From positions 1 through 45,538 of the forward strand of contig CAXKVV010000520.1 of assembly GCA_964058805.1 (NCBI GenBank): a stretch of DNA of 45,538 nucleotides, given 5' to 3'. Below the pieces are notes generated by a model. That model had not been told where the DNA came from and searched no databases. It saw nothing but the letters and a program-made list of their open reading frames with translations. Origin of the DNA: Schoenoplectus triqueter. Taxonomy: Eukaryota > Streptophyta > Magnoliopsida > Poales > Cyperaceae. Within the stretch, counting starts at the first letter, position 1. The number at the start of each line of letters is the position of its first letter. Below, piece by piece: positions 30,346-42,539 of the stretch. Both the position numbers and the translations under genes were made by a program.

Positions 30346-31982
30346 AATAAAAAAAGGTGCATAATCGTTTTTACTTTTTAAGCAAATATAGCATAATTGG
30401 CTTTCATAAGTTTCTTCAAGAAAATAAGTAGGTTATAGGCAAAACACAATAAGTTTCTTCAAGAAAATAAATATGCTTTCCTCAAAAAAAAAGAAAAAGA
30501 AAAAAAAGAGAGTAGGTTATAGGCCGAACTCTAATTAGAAGAACAGTATGTAAACTAATGAAAATTGAAGTGTCAAAAAGAGTAACTAAAACATTATACA
30601 TTGTATAAGATTATTTATTTAATTTAGTCGTATGTAGTGAAACCTGCAAAGTTTCACTTAACAATTTATTTAAATTTAGCGATGCTATGAACATTGTTAG
30701 GAATTGAATCCTCTTCTAAAATCTCAAATTAAATTTGGTTTATTTTTTTTTGACATAGTTCTACTTTCCATAATATTAGCTTTAATTTATTTATTGTACT
30801 GGTAAATTTTATTCCAGGCTCTAGATTAACTTTAATTTAGTTTTTATAGGGCCCAAATGGATTGAGCCTAATGCACAATCCATTTCTGCACAAAGATATA
30901 ATGACATCACAACAAATTTAGGCCTCAACGAATCCACAGTGGCAAGTGGCGCACATTACATCAACTCTAATCATTCAGTGGGTCCCGGTCGAGAGCAGCT
31001 CCTATATGTAGAGCCTCTTGACCAATTGGAAAGAGGGTCACAACTTGACACAGACACACATACATGAAAGAGCGATATATGTTCGGTATATTATATACCT
31101 AATTAGACCATCAAATATATTACATACATGAAAGAGCGATGGATGCTCTGAGCCTTTACCACGTCCTTTACATTTGTTCATTAAATCGGTGCTTAGACAG
31201 AAAGACAATTTTAGTGGGGGACTGATATAGATACAGCAGCAAACCAGTAATATCACTGTATACTGGAACGTGAGAGCAATCTCTGTACATAATGGCACAT
31301 AACAGAGAAGATGTGTTCTTGAAACAAGAGTCGCACTGTGAAACACATGTAATGCACTTTGGATGAGCGGAATCATTATAGCGTACAAACATCATCTTTA
31401 TTTTTGGTACATTACGATTTATAAGTTCCCCAAAGAACAAACTAGTATTAAAGAAATTGATTTCGTATTTGTGTTCTTCTACCTCCTAAAGAATTTGATC
31501 TATTACAGTGTTACTTCACTAATTGCTTCGTCGATTGAGAGAGATTCTGATCGTCGTGGCAGTGACAGATGAAGAACAAAGGGTGAAACCTACACGAGGA
31601 ATTGTTGTTCTTCGCTGAATCATAGCTCAGTTTGCAGCAACAACACGTACAGCTTCTTGAGTCTTTTTATATGGCTTATATGCTAGATTGATAAAAAAAA
31701 TTGATTTGCACGAACTCCTTGAAATAACAGCATTGGCGGAGATCCTTCAATCAACATATAATAGATGTTTTTGCTCTCAATATTTTCAGAAATTAATGAT
31801 TTTTTTTTTCTAATTTTCAAACAAAGTCTCAATAATATTACTAATGAAAAACTTCACATGATTAAGCCTGTTCATATATTAACACTAGTACTCCATACAA
31901 GTGTTAATTCTTCTTTGTTAATACTACAAAGTACAAGTTAATCATATTCCATTATCCCCTTAGTTAAGTTAATAAACAAAAT
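30346..31982. other. Intergenic region before ELIP-A2, unit 2
   Basis: Copy of 6506-8143 with few differences. It holds the same A/GA tracts, imperfect hairpin and minus-strand open frames. No gene is supported. Confidence 0.6.
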
Positions 31983-33235
31983 TTACACAAGAGGCCCACC
32001 CTTCAAGTACTCGGTGAAAGCCAAGGCTACCAATCCTAACATGGCAAATCTTCCATTCCACATCTCAGCACTCTCATTCATTATCCCGTCAGTTTTTGAC
32101 TGCACATTCACTCCCTTGAACAAGGGTACCAATGAGGCAACTGAGAAGAGCACTGCTGTGCCAAAAAACCAGGGGAAACCGCCGTTCGACAATTGCATGA
32201 ATAAATCATCGCCTCTCGCTGCCTCTACTGCTATTGCTGCGACGAAACCAAGCATGGCTAGCCGTCCGTTGATTCTCTCTGGTGCTGGACCACTGAATGC
32301 GAGCACATCGGAGAACTTGGTGCTCACCTGATAATTAATATATGTAAGTTAATTAATTATCCAAGTGTGATCTGGTTCATTAATTAATTCAAGAAAACTT
32401 TGGAAGTAACAGTAGTTGATACTTGATACTGTTCTCTTTTTTTTAATTATTCTGATAATTAGTTAGTTACCTTAGCTATAGGTTTGGGAGCAGGAGATGG
32501 AGATGAAGAGGGCTGAGATGGCGTTGTTGCGCCTGTGGACTGCTCCAGAGGTTGCTGCTGATCCGGCTGCAATATTAAAGAAAATAATAAGTTGGAAGTT
32601 TCCAATCATTTAATTATACTGACACTCTGACAGTGACCCCATATAAGTACAGTACTAATTACTCTTTCGGCCAATCGCTATATCCCTCAATGCGCATGAC
32701 ACACATAGCAAATTAATTTAATTGTGATGCGTTGTGTCTATTCACATTTTTAAACAATAACTAATACATTTCGGGATTCAATGTTGTAGTACCATTAATT
32801 ACTTTCAAAATCAAAGACAATATATATATATATATAATTAGGCTATGGTACTTTGCAAAGCACAATAATCTTATGTGCTTTGCGCTTTATTATTAATTTT
32901 AAAATCAGAAATGATTGATTCAAATCTCTCAATCTAATCTTCATATCAAAATCTATTAGTAAATCAAATTTTATATTTTTTTTTCAAATTCATTTGATAT
33001 TTTTTTATAGGGGGAAAACTGTCATTTTTGGATGAACCAGAATTCTCAGATCAAGTTATTTTCTCCTCATCACTAAAAATAACAAAATAATTCTAAAAAA
33101 TATAAAATTTAGTTTACTAATAGATTTGAATGTGAAGAATAGATTGAATGATTCAGATCGATTATTTCTGACTTAAAATTAAAAATAGAGCGTAAAACAC
33201 ACAACGTCTATGTGCTTTACAAAACATCATAGTCG

Positions 33236-33309
<74 letters not shown>

Positions 33310-34417
33310 TAATATTTTACATGTACGTTGCTACGGTGATATCTTTTTAAAAAAATAAAATTTTATATCTTCAAATAAAAATAAAATAAATAAAAATGAA
33401 GATAATTTAGTAATTAATATAAATTTCAATCATAGATACATAATTAATATAAAAAAATACAGAATTGAGAGAAAAAATGACATTTAAAATTTAAAAAAGT
33501 TAAAGTTCATAATTGATGGTAATCTAAGAAAAAAATAAAGTAGAGCAATTACACTTTTAAATTATGTAGCATTTCGTGTAACAATCAAAATTAAGAAAAA
33601 ATTATAATTTCAACACAAATGATCATATAAATAGTAACATTATTTCACGAATAACTCAATTCGATGACTGATATTAGCTCTAGTAATTTAATAAAAAATT
33701 TGGACTGTTGTAGGATTAGAACACTTACGTACTTAATAAGGAGTATATATATATAGTTTGGCTACGATGCTACGCGTAGCATGGATGACTCGTTTTCTAC
33801 GGACTGTTTTTTCGTCTTAAAAATTTTAATGGTCGATCCGACCGGTCAAAATATTTTTCATATGAAAATCTAATTGGAGATCAAATTTTATATTTTTTAG
33901 GTTTTTTTTACTATTTTTTAAGATAGATAGATAATGACTCATTTTGAATGGCTCATAATAATTAAATCAAGTGATTTTCTAGTTATCTTAAAAAATATCA
34001 AAAAAATTCTAAAAATATATATAATTTGATCTCCAACTAGATTTTCATATAAAATATATTTTGACCGGTTGGATTGACTATTTGAACTTTGAAGACGGAG
34101 AAACAATCCATAATACACGGACCATCCATTTTATATGTAGCACCATAACCAAATTCTCACTCTATATATAAACTCAACCCACCAACAATTAGTGTTCCTT
34201 CTAAATGATTATATTCCTAAGTTAAAAGAAAAATGAGTAAACAAGTAAAATTAAGGATCAAGAGATTCAACAGGATACTTGCCTCAGCTTGACAACGTAC
34301 AGCAGCCCTCCGTGGCAGCGATTTTACGGAGGGGAGGCTGACGATGCGACGGCCAGGAACAACATTGGATGCCCTCACTGACATGTGTGAGCTGAGTGCG
34401 ACTACTGATGATGTCAT
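31983..34417 (-). CDS. ELIP: Early light-induced protein, ELIP-A2 (three exons)
   Basis: Recent duplicate of ELIP-A1. Minus-strand coding exons are 34283-34417, 32471-32566 and 31983-32327, giving 191 aa with all junctions in phase 0. Transit peptide 1-45, Pro/Ser/Gln linker 46-77, three-helix chlorophyll-binding domain 78-191 with [11 protein letters not shown] and [11 protein letters not shown] intact. Where A1 and A2 differ in the linker (Gln48, Leu52, Gly57 here) and at Gly133, A2 agrees with both B genes, so A2 keeps the ancestral state. Ser17 replaces Pro17. Intron 1 is 1716 bp (GC-AG) and intron 2 is 143 bp (GT-AG). Nothing suggests inactivation. Its distal upstream region lost 881 bp relative to A1, about 1.5 kb from the ATG. 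Confidence 0.95.
32841..33232. mobile_element. Foldback MITE 1 in ELIP-A2 intron 1
   Basis: Copy of 9004-9396 with the same inverted ends. Some arm bases differ (CATCATAG here, CACCATAG in A1). Confidence 0.75.
33239..33309. repeat. Expanded TA/CA microsatellite
   Basis: About 71 bp of (TA)n(CA)n against about 32 bp in ELIP-A1. Length change since the duplication. Confidence 0.9.
33757..34153. mobile_element. Foldback MITE 2 in ELIP-A2 intron 1
   Basis: Copy of 9879-10276 with long inverted arms. Ends TTTGGCTACGATGCTAC and, reversed, TTTGGTTATGGTGCTAC. Confidence 0.8.
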
Positions 34418-34552
34418 TACTGAAACTCTTGAAATAATTTGTGAAAGAGATCGATATATAGGTAGCAGCTTAATTAATTTGTCCTCAGGGGGTTCTGTAG
34501 AGTTAACAAATAACAGTGCAGATCTGTTTTTCAGTTTAGCAAGGAGAGGTGT

Positions 34553-34563
34553 CGTATATATAG
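34553..34563 (-). promoter_or_regulatory. ELIP-A2 TATA box
   Basis: CTATATATACG on the minus strand, 136 bp upstream of the ATG, as in ELIP-A1. Confidence 0.7.
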
Positions 34564-34709
34564 ACGGGTGGTCGGTTCAAAGATTTGCTCCGGAGACCGT
34601 GGTACATGCATGGTGCCCACAGAGCCCACGTTGGTTCAATAATTAGGACCGCTGGATGGTCGCCTCGTGGAATCGCCGTGTCCACTAGGGTATATGAATT
34701 ATGGTAATG

Positions 34710-34715
34710 ACGTGG
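34710..34715 (-). promoter_or_regulatory. ACGT-core (ABRE-like) motif upstream of ELIP-A2
   Basis: CCACGT read on the minus strand, conserved with the other three genes. A further ACGT arises at about 34628 (CCCACGTTGG), where ELIP-A1 reads CCCATGTTGG. Confidence 0.45.
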
Positions 34716-36906
34716 ATGCTGAGGTAACCAGAGAGCAGATATGGTGGTAAAATCTGAGAGATTTTGGGTGGAGCGGACATTATGCACGATAGCTCTCGTT
34801 TTTTCTCGGAACGGGGTCTTGGCGCTTAGTGTGAGTGTCTGTGTGAATCGTGGAAGCTTTTTGAACGTGAGGGGTTACCTGTTTATGATATTTCTTTCTT
34901 CAGTGTTTTGTCATGCAAATCGCTTTGTAGAGATCCCACACGTTTTTATTAGTTACTTGATACGTTGTTGTGGGGTTAGTGGAATCGTTATACAGTGACA
35001 TTATGACAAAAAGAAAATAAAAAATCAAAAGTCTGTAAAAGTTTGAACCAAAGGAACATACAACTCAGGACAGAATCAAATAAAAAAAATGAAAAGTCTG
35101 TAAAAGTTTGAATCAAAGGAACACACAACTCAGGACAGAATCAGAATTAGGATTTGGAGTGTCGAAAAATTGATTAAATAATAATCATTTTGACAAAAAA
35201 AATATTATGTACTCAACAATTATGGGGAAATGCCGGATAGCAATAATCTTATAAATTCTTAATATATAAAAGTAATTGAGTTTCTAAGCTTTTTAAATAT
35301 GCCACATCATTAATTTTATTTTATATCTTTTCATTTTATTGAATCCAAAAGTTTATATAAAATAATTTCTCTCTCCTCATTTAAAATAATGTGTGTAATA
35401 TATATTAAGGTGAAACTTAACTCTTAAAATGATCTACTTTTCTATATGATCATTTATAGATTATTATGTATTTAATTATATTCCTATACATAAAGAAGGT
35501 TAAGTTTTTAAGCTTTTCAAGCATTTTACATCATTATTTTTCTTCACCATTGATTTTGTTTAAATCTTTTCATCATTTTGAATCTAAGAGTTCATATAAA
35601 ATAGTTATATCTCCTCATTTTAAATAATGTGTGTAATATATTTATGGTGAAACTTAACTCTTAAAATTATCTAATTTTTTATATTATAATTTATAAATTA
35701 TTATATATTTAACTATATTATTTATTATTATAATAATAAATATTATTTAATACTTAAAAATATTATATTTAAATTTTCTTTAATGTGAAATTTTATTATA
35801 TGTATTTAAATTTTGTATTATTAATTATTTATTTGAGTACTATATTGTTAGGCGAAACACTAATTACAGCTCTAGTATAAAAAAATGTCATAAAATGGAG
35901 AAAGACTAATGAGAGGAAGACCACCACATCATAGCAAGGGGAGCTAGCTATAATCGCAGATTGATCCGACTCGTAATTCACTTTTGACTAGGATAAGGTT
36001 TTTGTTAAAATGTTGAAGTGAAAATTAGGGAAGAGAGTGATTCAGATCGGAGCTAATAAAAACTCTATCCAGTAAAGCAAGGTGTTGTGATTTTTGCCTA
36101 ATTGAGTTTACTTTCTCCGGCTAGTGGGTTTACCTAAAAGAATTTGATTAGCAGGCCAAAGAAAATGTTTAAGTCAATGAACGCTGCCACCACTTGATGA
36201 TAATTTTCTTCATAAAAAATGAGATGTTAATTACATAAAGGTAAAACCAAATTCGTTTATCATCACTTGTAGTGTTAGATTGACGTTCTATTAAATTATT
36301 AAGAATCAATCACAGTGATGTAATATAGAATCATTTGGGATCTAATGACGTAGGTCGCAAATGAATAATTCAAGTTTAGAATAATTAATATTAATCTAAT
36401 TCTTAATTTTAGAGTGATATTTTTCTAATTCCGCAGCTTTGTAATGTCATTTATCTGATCTTTTTTCCATAATAAATTAGCGCTAATATACTTTAGCACG
36501 TATTTGTAAGGCTATATAGCTATACGCCTATCTTAAAAGGACTAGATTGATTCACAAATTAGTTTTATATCTCCTTGAGTCTTTTTATCTGCTTATATGC
36601 TGGATTAATCAAAAAATTGATTTGCTCGTCACGTTGAAATAGCAGCGTAACATTGGTGGAGATCTTTCGATAAAAATCTAGTACAATAGATGGTTTGCTC
36701 TCAATTTTTTCAGAAATTAATGAAGTATTTTTTTTAATTTGCAAACAAAGTCTCAATAATCTTTCTAATAAAAAACTTCACATGATTAAGGCTGTTCCTA
36801 TATAGACTAACACTAATAATTCATACAAGTTTTCATTCTTCTTTGTTAATAGTACAAAGTACAAGCTAATCCTATTGAAATGATCTCCTTCATTAATAAA
36901 CAATTT

Positions 36907-38140
36907 TTACACAAGAGGCCCACCCTTCAAGTACTCGGTGAAAGCCAAGGCTACCAATCCTAACATGGCAAATCTTCCATTCCACATCTCAGCACTCTCA
37001 TTCATGATCCCGGCGGTTTTTGATTGTACATTCACTCCCTTGAACAATGGTACCAATGAGGCCACTGAGAAGAGCACTGCTGTGCCAAAAAACCAGGGGA
37101 AACCACCACTCGACAATTGCATGAATAAATCATCACCTCTAGCTGCCTCTACTGCTATTGCTGCGACGAAGCCAAGCATGGCTAGCCGCCCGTTGATTCT
37201 CTCTGGTGCTGGACCGCTGAATGCGAACACATCGGAGAACTTGGTGCTCACCTGGTAATTAATATTTGTAAGTTATTTAGTTATCCGTGTGTGATCTGGT
37301 TTATTAATTAATTCAAGAAAAATCTGAAGGAACAGTAGTTCATACTTGATACTTTTCTATCTCTGTTTTTATTCTGATAACTAATTTAGTTACCTTAGGT
37401 ATCGGTTTGGGAGCACGAGACGGAGATGAAGAAGACTGAGATGGTGGTGTTGCGCCTGTGGATTGCTCCAGCGGTTGCTGCTGATCCGGCTGCATTGTTA
37501 AAGAGGATAATAAGTTGGAAGTTTCATATCATTTACATATACTGACACTCTGGCAGATGCCCCATATATGTACAGTACTAATTATTTACTCATTTCAGCC
37601 ACTCCCTATATCCGTCATTGGGATTGCCATCTAACAAATTAATTTAATTTTGATGTGAATGTCTATTCCCCACAGGGCGGAATCAGAAACGATCGATAGG
37701 GTATGTTCGGTTCAAATAAATAAAATATTTAGGTCAAAAAAAATTATTTTTTATCATACAATTTTTATTTTTCAGTGAACCGAAGGGGTGCCCGGGCGCC
37801 GGCCGGATCCGCCCTGATTCCACATTTTTAAACAATAACTAATACATATCGGGGTTCAATGTTGTAGTGCCATTAATTACTTGTATATAAAAATACAAGC
37901 TCAACGCACCAACAATTAGTGTTCAATCTAATGATTATATTCCCAAGTTAAAAGAAAAATGAGTAGACAAGTAAAATTAAGGATTAAGAGATTCAACAGG
38001 ATACTTGCCTCAGCTTGACAACGTACAACAGCCCTCCGTGGCAGCGATTTTACGGAGGGGAGGCTGACGAGGTGGCGGCCGCCAACAACATTGGTTGCCC
38101 TCACTGACATGGAGCTGAGTGCAACTACTGATGATGTCAT
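36907..38140 (-). CDS. ELIP: Early light-induced protein, ELIP-B2 (three exons)
   Basis: Recent duplicate of ELIP-B1. Minus-strand coding exons are 38009-38140, 37394-37489 and 36907-37251, giving 190 aa. Exons 2 and 3 encode the same protein as ELIP-B1. Exon 1 differs by Val13 and Ser29, both matching the A genes at those places. Transit peptide 1-44, linker 45-76, three helices with [11 protein letters not shown] and [11 protein letters not shown]. Intron 1 is 519 bp (GC-AG) and intron 2 is 142 bp. The in-frame upstream ATG at 38239 is kept. The promoter is cut at 38755 by a 5.6-kb hAT element, about 460 bp upstream of the TATA box. The proximal G-box and ABRE-like motif stay on the gene side. 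Confidence 0.95.
37490..38008 (-). other. ELIP-B2 intron 1 (519 bp, GC-AG)
   Basis: Donor GAG|GCAAGT, acceptor ATGCAG|CCGGAT. Contains the 144-bp hAT MITE. Confidence 0.85.
37673..37816. mobile_element. hAT-type MITE in ELIP-B2 intron 1
   Basis: Copy of the 14682-14824 element. The left target copy reads ATTCCCCA (37665-37672) and the right ATTCCACA (37817-37824), so one base changed in the left copy. Terminal repeats CAGGGCGGAATC and CAGGGCGGATCC. Confidence 0.9.
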
Positions 38141-38284
38141 TACAGAAACTCTTGAAATAATTTGTGAAAGAGATCGATCAGGTAGAAGCTTAATTAATGA
38201 GGTCTCAGTGCTGTTCTCAGGGGTCTGTAGAGTTATCAAATAACAGTGCAGATCTGCTTTTCATGGTTTAGCTTGGGGAGGTGT

Positions 38285-38295
38285 CGTATATATAG
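38285..38295 (-). promoter_or_regulatory. ELIP-B2 TATA box
   Basis: CTATATATACG on the minus strand at the same place as in ELIP-B1. Confidence 0.7.
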
Positions 38296-38447
38296 TGTAC
38301 TGGTGATTGGTTCAATGAGTTGCTCCCGAGACCGGTGGTACGTACGTGGTGCCAACAGAGCCCACGTTTGGTTCAATAATTAGGACCGCTGGATGGACGC
38401 CAGGTGGCAATCGTCGTGTCCACAGGAGTATATGAAATATGATAATG

Positions 38448-38453
38448 ACGTGG
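38448..38453 (-). promoter_or_regulatory. ACGT-core (ABRE-like) motif upstream of ELIP-B2
   Basis: CCACGT read on the minus strand, conserved with the other three genes and on the gene-proximal side of the hAT insertion. Confidence 0.45.
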
Positions 38454-38596
38454 GTGCCGAGGTAACCAGAGAGGCAGAGATGGTGTTGAAGTTTGAGAGA
38501 TTTTGGGTGGAGCGGGCATCATACACGATGGCTATCGCTTTTTCTCGGTGCGGGGTTTTGACGCTTAGTGTGAGTGTGAATCGTGGACGCTTTTGG

Positions 38597-38602
38597 CACG
38601 TG
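38597..38602. promoter_or_regulatory. G-box CACGTG upstream of ELIP-B2
   Basis: Same G-box as in ELIP-B1, about 155 bp from the hAT insertion point and still attached to the promoter. Confidence 0.5.
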
Positions 38603-38747
38603 AAGTGGGACTAGACTACACAGGGCTGAAGGGTTACCTGTTTACGATATTTTTGCTTCATCATTGTTTTGTCTTGCAAATCGCTGTTATCGGGTCCCAC
38701 ATGTCTTTATTAGTTACTTGACCTGTTGTTGTGAGGTTAGTGGAATG

Positions 38748-38755
38748 GTTTTTAC
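38748..38755. repeat. Left 8-bp target-site duplication of hAT element
   Basis: GTTTTTAC, identical to 44389-44396. The unfilled site in unit 1 has one copy (15747-15754). Confidence 0.97.
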
Positions 38756-38769
38756 TAGAGGTAGCAAAA

Positions 38770-39127
38770 TCTGACCCGACCCGAAAAACCCGCCCGACCC
38801 GCTCGGATTCGAACCCGACCCGACCTGATTTTTTCAGAAAGTCAAACTGACCCGAACCCGACCCGAACCGGCCCGAGACAACCTGAAACCCGAGACAACC
38901 CGAGATTAGAGTGCCCGAAACCCGACCTGACCCGAACCCGAACGACCCGAAACCCGAGATGACCCGAGATTAGATAATTAGAAACCCGACCCGACCCGAA
39001 CCCGAGACAACCCAAAACTCAAGATGACCCGAGATTGGAAGACCTAAAACCCGACCCGACTCAAACCCGAATGACCCGAAACCCGAGATGACCCGAAACC
39101 CGACCCGACCCGACCCGACCCGACCTG
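38770..39127. repeat. Left subterminal GACCCG-rich array
   Basis: Dozens of CCCGA/GACCCG motifs, all on the plus strand, with irregular spacing. Includes the block TCAAACTGACCCGA near 38844. Confidence 0.9.
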
Positions 39128-40149
39128 ATCTAATTTTGAAATATTAAAATACGATTGAACTATAATTAGAATTTAAAATAAGAAAAATACATATTGATCC
39201 TATTATAGTTTTTATGACACCATTGTGTTATCGATCACTTTTATCGTGTTTTTTTTGTTTAGATTTTGAAGGATTTTGACAATTTTAACCCTTTGATTAT
39301 GATCCTTGACTCCAACATCAATTAATCAAATTTCTGTAACAAAAGATCAGAATTGATAAGACGATTTGAGGGGATAATTAATAAAAATCAAAACTAAAAA
39401 TTTGATCACCGTTTATTTAAAAAACTCGAGAATATGATCATTTAAAAAAGATCACGAATATGGTTATTCTTCAAAAAAAATCCTCAAATTAAGTTTGAGC
39501 TCTTAAGTCTTAACCAATGTGTTAAATTGAAACGGAGGTACCACAATCAGAATCTTCGAAATGAAATCATCCATAATGATGCTAATTACCGAGAGATCAT
39601 GTAACTCATGAAATCATCTATAGCTTCAAATAAAAATGCATTGACATCATTCATATGCACAATTAATGCTGTTGCAGGAACTTTCTGTTCAATTCAGCCA
39701 ACATATCCATATAGAAAACCAGTAGCTTCGGACGTAAATTTGTCAGGCTTTATATACCGGTTCATAAAAATGTCATCTGCAAGTGTAATTAATGGTATTA
39801 TAATATTGCAGTACGAGAAGATCAATTCAATGCATTTTCACGGGGAGTTTCACAATTAATTTCATACAAATTATAAACAGTTTTCATGTAATTAATCTTG
39901 TACAACTATTACAGATACGAGTAGAGGCAAAAGAGTAGTTGATAATAAGCCATAATAACTTTTTCACTGACGATTCGAGGAGCTGGAAACGAGTAGTTGT
40001 ACATTGCCAGCTTCAATTCGAATTATATGGTCCCTCTAGCCCAGATTTTCTGAAAAACGCGTAAAAAAAAGATCCCCTACGCATCCTTGATTCCTTGTGG
40101 ATTTGAGATTTCCATTGCGTAGCTCAGTTTTCAACCGCAACCAATGTCA

Positions 40150-40206
40150 TTGCGGTTGGAACCTGTGATATTTTACATGCGGTTGGAACCTGTGATATTT
40201 TACATG
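40150..40206. repeat. Tandem duplication inside the hAT element
   Basis: TGCGGTTGGAACCTGTGATA plus TTTTACA occurs twice back to back. A second tandem pair (CTATAAGGTTGCACARTATT plus TCAGCATTATCC) lies at about 40600-40678. Both are noncoding. Confidence 0.85.
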
Positions 40207-41118
40207 CAACCATAAGCAACTAATAATTCAAAATCATCTCAGAACCAATGAAAGCTCTTACAATTCCAGGTGAGCTTGAATTAAATCATAGCCAGAACCA
40301 ATGCACAATTTAACTACAATAAGTCTCCATAACAAATTAAAATAAAAACACCTTATAACAGACAAACAGACCCACAACAGACAAACAAGCTCCAATTGAG
40401 AATAACTCAATAAGCTTTACAAAAACCTCTAACAACTTCCAACAACAACAAAAAAAGAAAAATAAGGTTTAGAACCAACAAACCTACAACAGACAAACAT
40501 ACCCGCCGTGCAATCGAGCCCGCATGTTGATATCGCATAACAATCTGTATAATTAAAATTTCATTCAGTTTTATTGAAAATGCATAAAAGACCCAATTCT
40601 ATAAGGTTGCACAATATTTCAGCATTATCCAATTTCATTCAGTTCTATAAGGTTGCACAGTATTTCAGCATTATCCATGGAGATGTAAGATTTGGAGATA
40701 ATGAATGTTGAATTTAGTCAATTAGGTGGCAGGTCTTTGTTTTGTGTTTTTGACTTTTTGTCCAACTCTTTTATCATCAATTACTCCAACGCGTAACATA
40801 AAAAATGCAACTTTTGTTTCCTTTTTGTTTATTATTATTTTTGATAACTCTTTCTTCATCACTGTTCCATTTGACAACATATCTAAATTTTCTTTCCAGA
40901 TCAGATTCAGCAGTCAGTTAATTTAGCATTCATCAAGGGCAAAGTATTAAACGGTAGCAGTGAATCTTGAGCTATCCTTTCTAGTTAGTGTACACTCAAA
41001 TGATAATTAATGCACTGATCAGATTTGAATACCAACTATATATAAAGGAAAATGCATCATATCACGGTCAGAAGGCAAAAGTTGCAGAGAACAGCCCATG
41101 AGATATATAACAAGGGAC

Positions 41119-41425
41119 TTACCAAACATGAGAAGATGAAGGCGGAATAGATTGGGGCGGTTCGGTTAAGCTGACATCCACTCCCACAAAGTTATTGCCT
41201 TCGGTATCCTCGGAACCATAAGCTAATAAAAATAAAACAGCAAAAAGAGTGATATAAATATGTTTCTACAATAAAAAGAGTGAAATAAGCAAAGATGTAC
41301 ATACATTCATAACCAAATAACCAACTGCGGGTGGTGATCAATGCCTCCGAATTTTCTGGTAGAAGACGACTTCTCCATTTGTTTAAAATCCGACCTCCAA
41401 TACTAAAAGAAGATTCTGATGCAAA
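41119..41425 (-). pseudogene. hAT transposase C-terminal remnant inside the 5.6-kb element
   Basis: The minus-strand block 41425-41306 reads [17 protein letters not shown] then [21 protein letters not shown], the dimerisation block of BED/hAT transposases (compare RICESLEEPER-like proteins). A GTATGT donor near 41305 and an AG acceptor at 41223-41224 would join it to 41222-41119, an acidic/Ser-Pro tail ([14 protein letters not shown]) ending in TAA or at a GTAAGT donor. Upstream of 41425 the frame is lost and no catalytic DDE region or BED finger was found. It is thus the 3' end of a decayed gene. It is of a different subfamily from the 3634 and 27488 genes. Confidence 0.82.
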
Positions 41426-41523
41426 GGAATAAGCTTTTCAACAATACTTGTGGTTGTGGAGACTTGAGCTTGCTTCCAAACTGAAGTTGAAAAAACAAAT
41501 AAGAAAAAAACAAAGAATTATTA

Positions 41524-41870
41524 TGTCAGATTATCATATAATTGTTGTTTAGATGTCAGCATGTACATGCTTAAATAAGTATTAAAATAAGAATATAAAA
41601 GTATCACTGGACCAACCACTGAATGTGTTTAACTAGAGGAATCGGACGGGTCAGGTCAGGTTTTTGGTCGGGTCGAATTAATTGGTCAAACTTATCCGGG
41701 TCGGGTTTTATTTGTTGGTCCAGTGATACTAACCAATTAATTGGTTAGTGTTTTATTTGTTGCTACTTTTATATTCCTTAATTGTCAGATTATCATATAA
41801 TTATTGTTTAGATGTCAGCCTGTACATGCTTAAACAAGTATTAAAATAAGAATATAAAAGTATCACCCGA
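41524..41870. repeat. Nested hAT-arm fragment flanked by local duplications
   Basis: An ~80-bp block beginning TGTCAGATTATCATATAATT occurs at about 41524 and 41786. Between them is TAGAGGAATCGGACGGGTCA (from 41634), like a hAT end with its GGGTCGGGT arm. GTATCACTGGACCA (41601) is inverted at 41716-41729. A third copy of the GAATATAAAAGTATCACTGG block is at about 42363. This is a scrambled terminal fragment or aborted nested insertion. Confidence 0.75.
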
Positions 41871-42539
41871 CCCGCCCGACCTTAATTGGTTAGTGTTTTA
41901 TTTGTTGCTAATTTTTGTTTTATTCCTTTGATCTATTTGTTTTGCCTTTTGAACTTAAATTTGCTTGCCTTTTAATTTAGAGGGATCATTTGACAATGAC
42001 TATTTTGACAATCTTAATAATGAATTTTGAGATAAACTTGAGAAAATCTTAAAAATAGCAAAAAAAAATATAGATATATTCTAAAATTTGTAGATTGATC
42101 ATGTTTCAATTGATAGCCCAAATAAAAACCAACGAACTTTTAAAACATAACCATAAGTTGAATAAACCAAAAGTTTAAATGTTGCTATAGTCTAGTTAAA
42201 AATGCTTTGCAAATTAAGGGAACAAAACTGAAAGCCATAAAACAGAAAAAAAAACCTATTCTTGCAAAAAAAGAAGCAACAGTAATATAACGCAAGTAAA
42301 AATTTTAAAACTTCTTTTACTGTTAACTGAGCAATTACAAATGAAAGTATATAATAATGACTGAATATAAAAGTATCACTGGACCAACCACTGAATGTGG
42401 CGTGTAAGTATATAATAATGACATAATTTTTGAAGGGGTCAGACCGGTTGGATTTTGCAGAGATCTACAATTCATCGGTATTAATAAAATTACAATATTT
42501 TCAATAAAATCTCAGGTTTGTTAGAGATTAATATTCTCA

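Larger units (their letters stand above)
32567..34282 (-). other. ELIP-A2 intron 1 (1716 bp, GC-AG)
   Basis: Donor GAG|GCAAGT and acceptor TTGCAG|CCGGAT. Same two foldback MITEs as ELIP-A1. The longer TA/CA run explains most of the extra length. Confidence 0.85.
34418..36906. other. ELIP-A2 promoter and spacer to ELIP-B2
   Basis: Counterpart of 10541-13915 without the 881-bp segment (junction at 35893/35894). It has the same 66-bp and ~225-bp direct repeats. The 3' flank of ELIP-B2 keeps the ancestral text where unit 1 has the 35-bp templated repeat. No gene is supported. A short minus frame at 36565-36756 is not recognised. Confidence 0.7.

Noticed and set aside
38770..39127. CRISPR-like or telomere-like array of short repeats
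   Set aside because: The GACCCG motifs are irregularly spaced, without spacers of constant length, and are bounded by hAT ends; this is a transposon subterminal region in plant DNA.
39608..39859. 83-codon plus frame inside the hAT element
   Set aside because: No similarity to transposase or any known protein; the recognisable transposase remnant is on the other strand.
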